Assembly (NCBI GenBank): GCA_937897325.1
Contig: CALCOY010000027.1
Location: 115,568-179,567 of the forward strand
Reading direction: 5' to 3'
Origin: an uncultured Shimia sp.
GTDB lineage: Bacteria > Pseudomonadota > Alphaproteobacteria > Rhodobacterales > Rhodobacteraceae
DNA length: 64,000 bases
Positions 46,229 through 54,237 of this stretch are shown in pieces. Position 1 is the stretch's first letter. Every line of letters starts with the position of its first letter. The position numbers and the translations under genes are program-made. The notes beneath the pieces are model-generated. The model saw only the letters and a list, made by a program, of their open reading frames with translations, searched no databases and was not told where the DNA came from.

Positions 46229-47708
46229 CCGCTTCGGCGATGTGTGGTTTGCGGACATCTTCGGATCCGTCCAGATCTGAAATGGTTCGCGCGACACGCA
46301 AAACCCGGTGATATCCCCGCGCCGAGAGACCAAACCGTTCCGCCACCCGTGTCAGAAAGGCCCGGCCTTGTTCATCCGGTGTCGCGAAATCTGTCAGAAG
46401 ATCGCCTGCCATGTCTGCATTCGACCGGAGATCTTGGATATTGGCGAAGCGCGCCTCCTGTCGTTTCCGAGCCGCTGCAACACGCGCCGCAACAGTGGTC
46501 GAGAGCTCGCCAGCGGCGGGCAGGTCCAGATCTGCATAAGCGACAGGCGGAACGTCAACGCGCAGATCAAACCGGTCCATCAGTGGACCAGAGATACGGC
46601 CCAGATAATCCTCTCCGCAAACTGGCACGCGGGCGCAGGCCCGCTCAGGATCGCTGAGATAGCCGCATTTGCAGGGATTTGCGGCGGCCACAAGCATGAA
46701 TTTGCAGGGATACTTCACATGTGCATTGGCGCGGGCCACCATGACCTCGCCCGTTTCAATGGGCTGGCGCAGGGTTTCGAGAACAGTACGTTGAAACTCT
46801 GGAAATTCGTCCATGAACAGAACACCATTATGCGCGAGCGAAACTTCCCCAGGTTTTGCGCCCCGTCCACCGCCGATTATGGCGGCCATGGACGCGGTGT
46901 GGTGGGGTTCGCGAAACGGGCGACTGCGCGAGATACCCCCTTCGTCCAGAAGCCCGGAGAGCGAATGGATCATCGAGGTTTCAAGCGCCTCAGCCGCCGA
47001 AAGGGGCGGCAGAATGCTGGACAGACGCGCGGCGAGCATCGATTTGCCCGACCCTGGCGTTCCGACCATCATGAAGTGATGTCTTCCCGCCGCAGCGATC
47101 TCCAGCGCCCGCTTGGCGCGCTCCTGGCCTTTGACATCGCGCAGATCGCGCAGGCCGCTTTCCATAGAGACTTCGCCGGGCTTTGAGGGCTCAATCGGAC
47201 GCTGTCCGGTGTAGTGCCGGACCACATCGGCAAGGCTGGCTGCCCCGATCACCTGTGCTCCACCGACCCAAGCGGCCTCCGCCCCAGAAGCCGAGGGGCA
47301 AAGCAGGCTACGATCCTGTTCCGCTGCCGCCATGGCCGCGGGCAAGGCGCCGACGACGGGCACGATGGATCCATCCAGTGAAAGCTCTCCCAGAGCAACG
47401 ACAGCTTCCGCAGCGTCCTTTGGCACGATTTCAAGCGCGGCCAGCAGGGCTAGGGCGATCGGCAGATCGAAGTGAGAACCCTCTTTGGGCAAATCTGCGG
47501 GAGACAGATTGATCGTCACACGTTTCGACGGCAATGCGATGCTCATTGATGCGAATGCAGTGCGCACGCGGTCTCGCGCCTCTGACACGGCCTTGTCAGG
47601 CAGGCCCACAACAGAAAAGGCAGGCATTCCGGGACTGACTGCGCATTGCACTTCAACCTCGCGGGCCTCGACCCCCTGAAACGCTACCGTATACGCCCGT
47701 GCAACCAC
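46194..47708 (-). CDS. comM: Mg-chelatase-like AAA+ helicase ComM (YifB)
   Basis: A 504-residue protein: N-terminal Lon-like fold (about 1-170), AAA+ core with Walker A GTPGSGKS at 216-223 and Walker B VLFMDEFPEF, a Cys cluster (NPCKCGY with later CARVPVC), and a C-terminal Mg-chelatase domain. ComM is a branch-migration helicase that aids integration of transformed DNA. GTG start with GAGGAGAG six bases upstream. Together with dprA it suggests competence potential. Confidence 0.95.
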   Translation of the reverse strand: MVARAYTVAFQGVEAREVEVQCAVSPGMPAFSVVGLPDKAVSEARDRVRTAFASMSIALPSKRVTINLSPADLPKEGSHFDLPIALALLAALEIVPKDAAEAVVALGELSLDGSIVPVVGALPAAMAAAEQDRSLLCPSASGAEAAWVGGAQVIGAASLADVVRHYTGQRPIEPSKPGEVSMESGLRDLRDVKGQERAKRALEIAAAGRHHFMMVGTPGSGKSMLAARLSSILPPLSAAEALETSMIHSLSGLLDEGGISRSRPFREPHHTASMAAIIGGGRGAKPGEVSLAHNGVLFMDEFPEFQRTVLETLRQPIETGEVMVARANAHVKYPCKFMLVAAANPCKCGYLSDPERACARVPVCGEDYLGRISGPLMDRFDLRVDVPPVAYADLDLPAAGELSTTVAARVAAARKRQEARFANIQDLRSNADMAGDLLTDFATPDEQGRAFLTRVAERFGLSARGYHRVLRVARTISDLDGSEDVRKPHIAEAVSFRLAGANTG

Positions 47709-47766
47709 CCGCCGCTCTCCTCATCGCGATATGGTTAACCGCTAAGGCTCGTGGGTTGATGAAGAG

Positions 47767-48456
47767 TTAATCCGCGCCCACTTCAGGCCAGGGGCGCGTT
47801 GGCACATCAATACTGTAGGGAAAGGGGTCGTAAGTGACCTTCACCCCCTCCTCTCGCCAGCGCAGAAACGCCGGATCGTCCCGCGCTTGGCGGCAATAGT
47901 GTCTGGCATTGTCCGAGACGGGAAGATTGTACCCTGTGATCCGTGCCACAACTGGCGCATAGAAAATATCTGCAAGGCTATAGCGACCAAACAGCCAATC
48001 ACCTTCTGTCTTAAAGGCCGCTGCATGTGCCCATAGTGTTTCGATCCGCGAAAGGTCGTTACGCACTGAATCGCTGGGGGCAAATCCCTCGAACACATAG
48101 GCAAGCTGCATGGGGCAATCGTCGCGCAGGGGCTGGAAACTGGTCGCCATTTCTGCACAGAGCCAGCGTGCCGTCGCACGTGCGGCGGGATCATCCGGCC
48201 AAAGCCCTGCGTCGGGGTGACGCTCTGCCAAAGTTTCGGCTATGGCCATCGTTTCACCTACCACGGTTCCATCGGGCAGCTGCAGTGCTGGTACCAGTCG
48301 AGCGGGTGCGAGAGGGGCAAGATCGTCGGCCATCGTGCCGGAGTAGAGCCCGACCATGTGTAGATCATAAGGAATGCCGAACTTTTCCAGCATCAGCCAG
48401 CCGCGCAAAGACCAACTGGAAAAGAGCTGATCGCCGATAAAAAGAGAATATGTCAT
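47767..48456 (-). CDS. Glutathione S-transferase family protein
   Basis: A 229-residue protein with an N-terminal thioredoxin-like domain: FSSWSLRGW near 12-20 holds the likely catalytic Ser, LVPALQ gives the cis-Pro, and ETMAIAETLAER binds glutathione. An all-helical C-terminal domain follows, with YSLADIFYAPVVARI. It is close to the maleylacetoacetate isomerase/zeta-like branch, but its substrate is not defined. It stands alone between comM and the phosphatase gene. Confidence 0.9.
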   Translation of the reverse strand: MTYSLFIGDQLFSSWSLRGWLMLEKFGIPYDLHMVGLYSGTMADDLAPLAPARLVPALQLPDGTVVGETMAIAETLAERHPDAGLWPDDPAARATARWLCAEMATSFQPLRDDCPMQLAYVFEGFAPSDSVRNDLSRIETLWAHAAAFKTEGDWLFGRYSLADIFYAPVVARITGYNLPVSDNARHYCRQARDDPAFLRWREEGVKVTYDPFPYSIDVPTRPWPEVGAD

Positions 48457-48515
48457 GCAGTTAGGCTAAGGCCACCATAATTCATTCGCCAAGCGAATAT
48501 ATGTGCGCACCAGCA

Positions 48516-49088
48516 TCACAAAACGTGATTTATCCGCAAGGCCTCGCCCTTTTCCAGATCCAGCGTGGTGACGGACAGATTGTCGATCTTGTGGGACAGG
48601 ACTTCGGTTGCCGTCAGACCCAGCACCGATTGTACCTGTGTCAAGATCACGCCGATATGGGCAACGGCGATGATTGACCTGTCAGGATTGGCCATGCGGA
48701 TGCGCCGCACCGCCGTTTCTACCCGTGCCGCAGCCATGTTCCAGCTTTCACCTCCTGGTGGGGCGATGTCGCCAGGCCTCTCCCAGTAGCTGCGGCTTAG
48801 GTCGGGATATCGCTCTGCAATGTCCGAGAAGTGCACGCCATCCCATGCGCCGAAGTGGAATTCTCGCAAATGTGGGTCATGCCGCAGGCGATCACGTTTT
48901 CCCATGATCGCATCTGCTGTCGTGATACTGCGCAACAGATCGGACGATACGACAAGTGCGTCGTCTGGAAGATCATCGGAAAGACGCCTTATTGCGGAGA
49001 AATCGGACAGATCCGCAGGGACATCGCGCCACCCGACAAAGTTTTTCTGATGCGTCGGACCGTGGCGGACCCAGTGCCACAGGCTCAT
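48516..49088 (-). CDS. Histidine phosphatase family protein, possibly CobC (alpha-ribazole phosphatase)
   Basis: A 190-residue phosphoglycerate-mutase-fold protein. The RHGPT motif with the phospho-accepting His9 is near the start, EFHFGAWDG follows mid-protein and the second His is in AVAHIGV. The start ATG overlaps the cobU stop by four bases, and this pairing suggests removal of the phosphate from alpha-ribazole phosphate in cobalamin assembly. The assignment to CobC is by context. Confidence 0.82.
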   Translation of the reverse strand: MSLWHWVRHGPTHQKNFVGWRDVPADLSDFSAIRRLSDDLPDDALVVSSDLLRSITTADAIMGKRDRLRHDPHLREFHFGAWDGVHFSDIAERYPDLSRSYWERPGDIAPPGGESWNMAAARVETAVRRIRMANPDRSIIAVAHIGVILTQVQSVLGLTATEVLSHKIDNLSVTTLDLEKGEALRINHVL

Positions 49089-49621
49089 GGTAAATCTCCT
49101 TTGAGGACATTGGACAGGCCCGCCACGACCTGAACGACCAAATCGGCCTGTGCGGCCAAGGCAATGTTGAGCCGCCCCTGTGCTTCGCGAAAATGGCGGG
49201 CGAGTGCGTTGTCGGGAACGATGCCCTGGCCCACCTCATTCGTGACGACGACGATGGGGGCTGCGCATGTCTTTAACGCCGCCAGCAGGCGGACCTGCTC
49301 TGCCGCAATATCCGTTCCCTCCATCATCTGATTGCTCAGCCACATCGTCGCGCAATCCAGCAAAACAGCCTGATCGGCCGCGCGATCAGCAAGGACCGGC
49401 GAAAGGTCAAATGCTGCTTCCAGGTTGATCCAGCGATCACTTCTGCGAAGTTTGTGCACATCGACGCGTTTTTTTATTTCGTCGTCACCGATCAGGGCTG
49501 TGGCCAGATAAACAGGGTTTAACCTGCTGTGAAGTATAATATTTTCTGCGAAGACCGACTTCCCGGAGGCGGCGCCTCCTAGCACGACAGACAGCGAAGG
49601 CAACACTTTTTTAACCATCAT
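49085..49621 (-). CDS. cobU: Adenosylcobinamide kinase / adenosylcobinamide-phosphate guanylyltransferase
   Basis: A 178-residue P-loop enzyme that phosphorylates adenosylcobinamide and adds GMP, in the nucleotide-loop part of B12 synthesis or salvage. GGAASGKS lies near residues 15-22, followed by YLATA and the RVDVHKLRR segment that holds the GMP-accepting His; TNEVGQGIVP is diagnostic. Two adjacent ATG codons (49621 and 49618) are possible. No cobalamin riboswitch is visible in the short gap to rpoH. Confidence 0.94.
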   Translation of the reverse strand: MMVKKVLPSLSVVLGGAASGKSVFAENIILHSRLNPVYLATALIGDDEIKKRVDVHKLRRSDRWINLEAAFDLSPVLADRAADQAVLLDCATMWLSNQMMEGTDIAAEQVRLLAALKTCAAPIVVVTNEVGQGIVPDNALARHFREAQGRLNIALAAQADLVVQVVAGLSNVLKGDLP

Positions 49622-49697
49622 AGTGAACCAAGCAGTGACATGGGACGTAACAGACATGAGTGCGCAAGAAATGCAATGCTGTACGGGGAGACTACGA

Positions 49698-50576
49698 ATG
49701 GCTTTGGACACCGCTCGGGACATGTCACTGTCGCGGACTGCCATGAAGGCTGAGCTTTTGGATGCCGAAACAGAGCTCGCACTTGCGTATGCCTGGCGCG
49801 ATGAACGTGATGAGGCGGCACTGCACCGGCTGATCACTGCTTACATGCGCCTCGCCATTTCGATGGCATCTAAGTTTAAACGGTACGGCGCTCCAATGAA
49901 CGACCTGATCCAAGAAGCGGGTCTGGGCCTTATGAAAGCTGCAGACAAGTTTGATCCCGACCGCGGAGTTCGATTTTCTACCTACGCTGTTTGGTGGATC
50001 AAAGCGTCTATTCAGGATTATGTGATGCGCAACTGGTCCATGGTGCGTACGGGATCGACAAGTAGCCAGAAATCGCTGTTCTTCAATATGCGCCGCGTTC
50101 AGGCCCGGCTTGAACGTGAAAGCGCTGCAAACGGTGAGACGCTCGACAAGCATCAGCTTCGGCAGATGATATCCACCGAGATTGGCGTCCCCTTGCACGA
50201 TGTCGAAATGATGGAAGGGCGCCTTTCAGGCTCCGACTACTCGCTAAATGCGACCCAATCGGTCGATGATGAAGGCCGCGAATGGATCGACGCGCTTGAA
50301 GATGAAAGTGAACAAGCCGCAGAAACCGTGGAGCATTCGCACGACACAGAGCAATTGCGTGAATGGTTGCTCTCTGCCCTGAATGCGCTGAACGAACGTG
50401 AAAGGTTCATCGTTCGTGAACGCAAACTGCGTGATGATCCGCGCACTCTCGAAAGTCTCGGACAAGAGTTGAGCCTCTCAAAAGAGCGCGTGCGTCAGCT
50501 TGAAGCCGCCGCCTTCACAAAAATGCGCAAAAACCTTGAGACACAGAGCAAGGAAGTTCTACACTTTCTCGCATGA
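49698..50576 (+). CDS. rpoH: RNA polymerase sigma-32 family factor RpoHII
   Basis: A 292-residue sigma factor. The RpoH box QKSLFFNMR lies at 124-132, region 2 covers about 40-115 with DPDRGVRFSTYAVWWIKASI, and region 4 with SLSKERVRQLE is at the end. It matches the RpoHII type, which in rhodobacters directs the singlet-oxygen and oxidative-stress response. The ATG at 49698 is supported by GGGGAG seven bases upstream and agrees with the known MALD-type start; the open frame reaches back to 49623. Its stop overlaps the chaN-like start. Confidence 0.95.
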   Translation: MALDTARDMSLSRTAMKAELLDAETELALAYAWRDERDEAALHRLITAYMRLAISMASKFKRYGAPMNDLIQEAGLGLMKAADKFDPDRGVRFSTYAVWWIKASIQDYVMRNWSMVRTGSTSSQKSLFFNMRRVQARLERESAANGETLDKHQLRQMISTEIGVPLHDVEMMEGRLSGSDYSLNATQSVDDEGREWIDALEDESEQAAETVEHSHDTEQLREWLLSALNALNERERFIVRERKLRDDPRTLESLGQELSLSKERVRQLEAAAFTKMRKNLETQSKEVLHFLA

Positions 50577-51427
50577 AGCGAAACGACCCTCAGTTACAAA
50601 CTGGCGCGGCCTTTGGTGTCGCGCTTTTTCTTTTTGCGGCAACCTTTGCGTCTGCCTCGACCGACCCCTGTGACCCGGAACAATGGCAGACGGAAAGCCA
50701 GGTCATCCTGTTGGGTGAGGTGCATGACAATCCGCTGCACCATGACATTCAGGCCTGCGCGATCGCGGCGATTGCACCATCGGCCCTCGTGTTTGAGATG
50801 GTCGCCCAGTCGCGGGTGGAGGCGCTGACAGAAGCTGATCGCGAAGATGCTGACCAGCTTGAGGCATCCCTGCTATGGGAGGCTTCAGGCTGGCCGGACT
50901 TCAGGATGTATTATCCGATCTTCACCGCCGCGCCACAGGCGGAGATCTTCGGGGCGGCCATTCCCCGTGAAACGTTGCGCGCAGTTTTTGAGACCGGAGC
51001 GGCCCCGCAATTTGAGGGAGATGCCGCGATGTTCGGTCTGGATGCGGCGCTGCCCGAAGAGGAACAGGAAATCCGCGAACAGATGCAGTTTGAGGCCCAT
51101 TGCGAGGCGATGCCAGCGGATATGATGGGCGGGATGGTCGCGGCACAGCGTCTCAGGGACGCGGAGCTTGCCCGTATGACGCTCAACGCGCTGGATCAGA
51201 CGGGCGGACCGGTCGTTGTCATCCTCGGAAACGGTCATGCGCGTTACGATTGGGGGGTGCCCGTCTATTTGCGCGCCGTCCGCCCCGATCTGCGTCTACT
51301 CAGCGTCGGGCAGGTCGAAACAACCGATGCGGCGCCCGATGCGGCAGGCCACGCCTTTGATCGCGTACTTTTCTCCGATCCGATCGACCGGCCCGATCCT
51401 TGCGATGCTTTTCGTCAGGCTGAGTAA
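50573..51427 (+). CDS. ChaN family heme/iron-associated secreted protein
   Basis: A 284-residue protein with an N-terminal signal sequence (hydrophobic 13-25, ending near ASAS). The ChaN motifs are LLGEVHDNPLHH, FEMVAQS and the late LGNGHARYDWGVP. Campylobacter ChaR/ChaN-type relatives bind heme at the cell surface; here no lipobox cysteine is seen. It overlaps rpoHII by four bases, which places it under the same control and hints at a role in heme or iron handling under oxidative stress. Confidence 0.88.
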   Translation: MKRNDPQLQTGAAFGVALFLFAATFASASTDPCDPEQWQTESQVILLGEVHDNPLHHDIQACAIAAIAPSALVFEMVAQSRVEALTEADREDADQLEASLLWEASGWPDFRMYYPIFTAAPQAEIFGAAIPRETLRAVFETGAAPQFEGDAAMFGLDAALPEEEQEIREQMQFEAHCEAMPADMMGGMVAAQRLRDAELARMTLNALDQTGGPVVVILGNGHARYDWGVPVYLRAVRPDLRLLSVGQVETTDAAPDAAGHAFDRVLFSDPIDRPDPCDAFRQAE

Positions 51428-51492
51428 CGGGGCTGGTGATTGCCGCAGAGCGGGCCTATGGTCAGACGCGGCTGGGTCGAATTGCGGATATC

Positions 51493-52686
51493 ATGTTGAC
51501 GGGCAAACACATTCTCCTGATTATTTCGGGCGGGATCGCGGCCTACAAGTCGCTTGACCTGATCCGTCGTTTGCGTGAACAAGGGGCGACTATCACGCCT
51601 GTAATGACCCGCGCGGCCGAGCAGTTTGTGACGCCTCTCTCTGTCGCTGCGCTATCGGGGTCAAAGCTCTATCGGGATCTTTTCGATCTGACGGATGAAG
51701 CTGAGATGGGGCATATCCAACTATCTCGCAGCGCAGATCTGATCCTTGTCGCACCGGCCACGGGGGACCTTATGGCGCGGATGGCGCAAGGGCGTGCGGA
51801 CGATCTGGCCTCGACGCTACTGTTGGCCACAGACACGCCTGTCGTGATCGCGCCTGCAATGAATGTGCGGATGTGGGATCATCCTGCCACGCAACGCAAC
51901 ATCAAAACACTGACGGACGACGGTATCGCCATGCTCGGCCCGAATGAGGGCGACATGGCCTGTGGCGAATACGGGCCGGGCCGGATGGTCGAGCCGATGG
52001 AGATTGTTCAAGCTGTCAAGCGGCACTTCGACAGCGGTCCCCTGGTGGGCAGACGGATCATCATCACCTCTGGTCCCACGCATGAACCGATTGACCCGGT
52101 GCGCTACATCGCCAATCGCTCCTCGGGCGCGCAGGGCAGCGCCTTGGCCGAGGCGCTTTCTGCGAAGGGTGCAGAAGTTGTTTTTGTGACCGGTCCGGCC
52201 GAGCATGCGCATCCGGCGGGTGCGCAGGTGGTCATGGTGGAAACTGCCCAGCAGATGCTTGAGGCGGTGCAGAGCGCCTTACCCGCCGATGCGGCGATTT
52301 TTGCCGCAGCTGTCGCCGATTGGCGCATCGACGACGCCAGCGACCGGAAGCTGAAGAAAACTCGTGATGGTTTGCCTGCTCTGACATTCACCGAAAACCC
52401 CGACATCCTGGCCACGATTGCGAAATCGAAGAACCGTCCTCTGTTGGTCGTGGGCTTTGCCGCCGAAACCGACAATGTCTTGGCGCATGCAAAAGCCAAG
52501 CGTGAACGAAAGGCGTGTGACTGGATCGTGGCCAATGATGTCTCTCCGGAAACTGGGATCATGGGGGGATCAGAAAACGCGGTGACGCTTATCTCGGAAG
52601 AAGGTTCGGAAACCTGGCCCCGCATGACCAAGCGTGAGGTCGCAAAACGCATCGCTGACCGCGTGGCGCAGGCCTTGGCGGAGTAA
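51493..52686 (+). CDS. coaBC: Phosphopantothenoylcysteine decarboxylase / phosphopantothenate-cysteine ligase
   Basis: A 397-residue bifunctional enzyme of coenzyme A synthesis. The CoaC part shows IISGGIAAYKSLDLIRRL, VIAPAMNVRMW and the substrate-recognition GDMACGEYGPGRM with the catalytic Cys. The CoaB part shows ITSGPTHEPIDPVRYIANRSSG and VADWR. The ATG at 51493 begins the family-like MLTGKHILLI; a GTG at 51436 would lengthen the N-terminus by 19 residues. Followed directly by dut, the usual order. Confidence 0.96.
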   Translation: MLTGKHILLIISGGIAAYKSLDLIRRLREQGATITPVMTRAAEQFVTPLSVAALSGSKLYRDLFDLTDEAEMGHIQLSRSADLILVAPATGDLMARMAQGRADDLASTLLLATDTPVVIAPAMNVRMWDHPATQRNIKTLTDDGIAMLGPNEGDMACGEYGPGRMVEPMEIVQAVKRHFDSGPLVGRRIIITSGPTHEPIDPVRYIANRSSGAQGSALAEALSAKGAEVVFVTGPAEHAHPAGAQVVMVETAQQMLEAVQSALPADAAIFAAAVADWRIDDASDRKLKKTRDGLPALTFTENPDILATIAKSKNRPLLVVGFAAETDNVLAHAKAKRERKACDWIVANDVSPETGIMGGSENAVTLISEEGSETWPRMTKREVAKRIADRVAQALAE

Positions 52687-52689
52687 GTG

Positions 52690-53142
52690 ATGCAGATCAG
52701 GCTCATCTGGGACGATGGTGCGGACAAGGATGTGCCACTGCCCGCTTATGAAACCGCCGGGGCTGCTGGCGCGGATGTGCGTGCAAACTTTCCCGAAAGG
52801 ACGCCCCTGATCCTGCATCCTGGTGAACGGGCGCTGATTCCCACGGGGATGCGCCTTGCGATCCCCGAAGGGTACGAGGTACAGGTGCGCCCGCGCTCTG
52901 GGCTTGCACTCAAACATGGGATCGCTCTGATAAACGCACCGGGCACGATCGACAGTGATTATCGCGGCCCGCTTGGGGTCATTTTGCTCAATACTGGGGA
53001 CGCGCCCTTCACGGTAGAGCATGGGATGCGTATCGCCCAACTTGTCGTGGCTCCGGTGGTTCAGGTCGGGTTTGAAATCGCCGAGGCGCTGGACGATACC
53101 GAGCGCGGCACGGGCGGTTTCGGCTCGACAGGGCAGGGCTGA
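52690..53142 (+). CDS. dut: dUTP diphosphatase
   Basis: A 150-residue trimeric dUTPase that hydrolyses dUTP to dUMP. Motif 1 [11 protein letters not shown] is at 22-32, the [10 protein letters not shown] motif at 68-77, GTIDSDYRG at 85-93 and the C-terminal [10 protein letters not shown] at 139-148. GGAG lies six bases before the ATG. Its TGA overlaps the next ATG. Confidence 0.97.
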   Translation: MQIRLIWDDGADKDVPLPAYETAGAAGADVRANFPERTPLILHPGERALIPTGMRLAIPEGYEVQVRPRSGLALKHGIALINAPGTIDSDYRGPLGVILLNTGDAPFTVEHGMRIAQLVVAPVVQVGFEIAEALDDTERGTGGFGSTGQG

Positions 53143-54224
53143 TGATCGCCGTTTTCGGCCTCGCGGCGCTCATCTGGTTTGGTGGGCAGCTTATGGATCT
53201 GCCAAAAACCGCGCGCTTTTTAATGATTGGCCTGCTCTACGTGGCCGTTATGTCCCTGCATGTCGTGTTCCCTGAAGGCCATCCCTTACGGCAGGTTACC
53301 GGAGGATCAGCGATGCTTTGGCTGATTATCGGCGCGCTGGTTGGCCTTGTGCTGGCCTATCGTCAAGGCCTCATGCAATTGCGCCAGCGCGCAGCAGGCA
53401 ATCCGCCACCGTTGCCGAAATCCACCCGGTCTGAGTTGTTCTCGGAAACGGAACTCAACCGCTACGCCCGCCACATCGTCCTGCGCGAGATCGGCGGCCC
53501 CGGTCAGAAAGCAATGAAAGACGCGAAGGTGCTTGTGATAGGTGCTGGCGGTTTGGGAGCGCCAGTCCTGCAATACTTGGCCGCTGCCGGGGTTGGCACA
53601 ATCGGCGTGATTGACGACGACAAGGTCGAAAACGCCAATCTTCAGCGGCAGGTCATCCATCGCGACAGCGATATCGGCATGCCCAAGGTCTTCTCCGCCC
53701 AGGCTGCCTGTCTGGCACAAAACCCTTTTGTCGAGATTCGCCCTTATCATCGGCGGCTGACCGAAGATATCGCACCGGACCTTTTCGACGATTATGATAT
53801 CATCGTGGATGGGACGGACAATTTCGACACGCGCTACCTTGTCAATCGAACAGCTGTGCAGCAGGGCAAGCCGCTGGTCTCTGGCGCGCTGACACAATGG
53901 GAAGGCCAGCTTAGCGTTTTTCATCCTGCTCGAAATGGGCCTTGTTATCGCTGCATTTTCCCGGAAGCGCCTGCACCCGAACTCGCTCCCAACTGTGCCG
54001 AGGCTGGTGTGATCGGCCCACTGCCCGGCGTCGTCGGTTCCATGATGGCGGTTGAAGTCATTAAGCTGATTACCAATGCAGGCCAGACCCTGAGGGGTGA
54101 GATGGTCATCTATGACGCGCTTTACGGCGAAAACCGGCGCATCGCGCTGGAACGCCGATCTGATTGCCCGGATTGCGGGGCCGGACGGTTGGCTGCTCCC
54201 GTTAAGCGCCCTAAATTCTCGTAA
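53142..54224 (+). CDS. moeB: Membrane-anchored ThiF/MoeB/HesA family E1-like adenylyltransferase
   Basis: A 360-residue protein: two to three membrane segments within residues 1-75 and a Pro-rich linker, then a full E1 domain from about residue 100. GAGGLG is at 134-139, with ANLQRQVIH, VDGTDNFDTRYLVN, the GALTQWEGQLSVF strand, the zinc cysteines in CYRC and CPDCG, and the PNCAEAGVIGP loop. It probably adenylates the C-terminal Gly of a sulfur carrier (MoaD or ThiS), and the membrane anchor is unusual. Coupled to dut by TGATG. Confidence 0.9.
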   Translation: MIAVFGLAALIWFGGQLMDLPKTARFLMIGLLYVAVMSLHVVFPEGHPLRQVTGGSAMLWLIIGALVGLVLAYRQGLMQLRQRAAGNPPPLPKSTRSELFSETELNRYARHIVLREIGGPGQKAMKDAKVLVIGAGGLGAPVLQYLAAAGVGTIGVIDDDKVENANLQRQVIHRDSDIGMPKVFSAQAACLAQNPFVEIRPYHRRLTEDIAPDLFDDYDIIVDGTDNFDTRYLVNRTAVQQGKPLVSGALTQWEGQLSVFHPARNGPCYRCIFPEAPAPELAPNCAEAGVIGPLPGVVGSMMAVEVIKLITNAGQTLRGEMVIYDALYGENRRIALERRSDCPDCGAGRLAAPVKRPKFS

Positions 54225-54237
54225 AAGGAGATAAGCC

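Noticed and set aside
49585..49697. CtrA- or RpoE-type control site before rpoH (TTAACCAT near 49611)
   Set aside because: Only a half-site is present, inside or next to the cobU start; the full spaced repeat or a TGATC-type -35 element is not found.
49622..49697. Cobalamin riboswitch controlling cobU
   Set aside because: The gap between the divergent genes is only 76 bases and holds no B12-box-like sequence.
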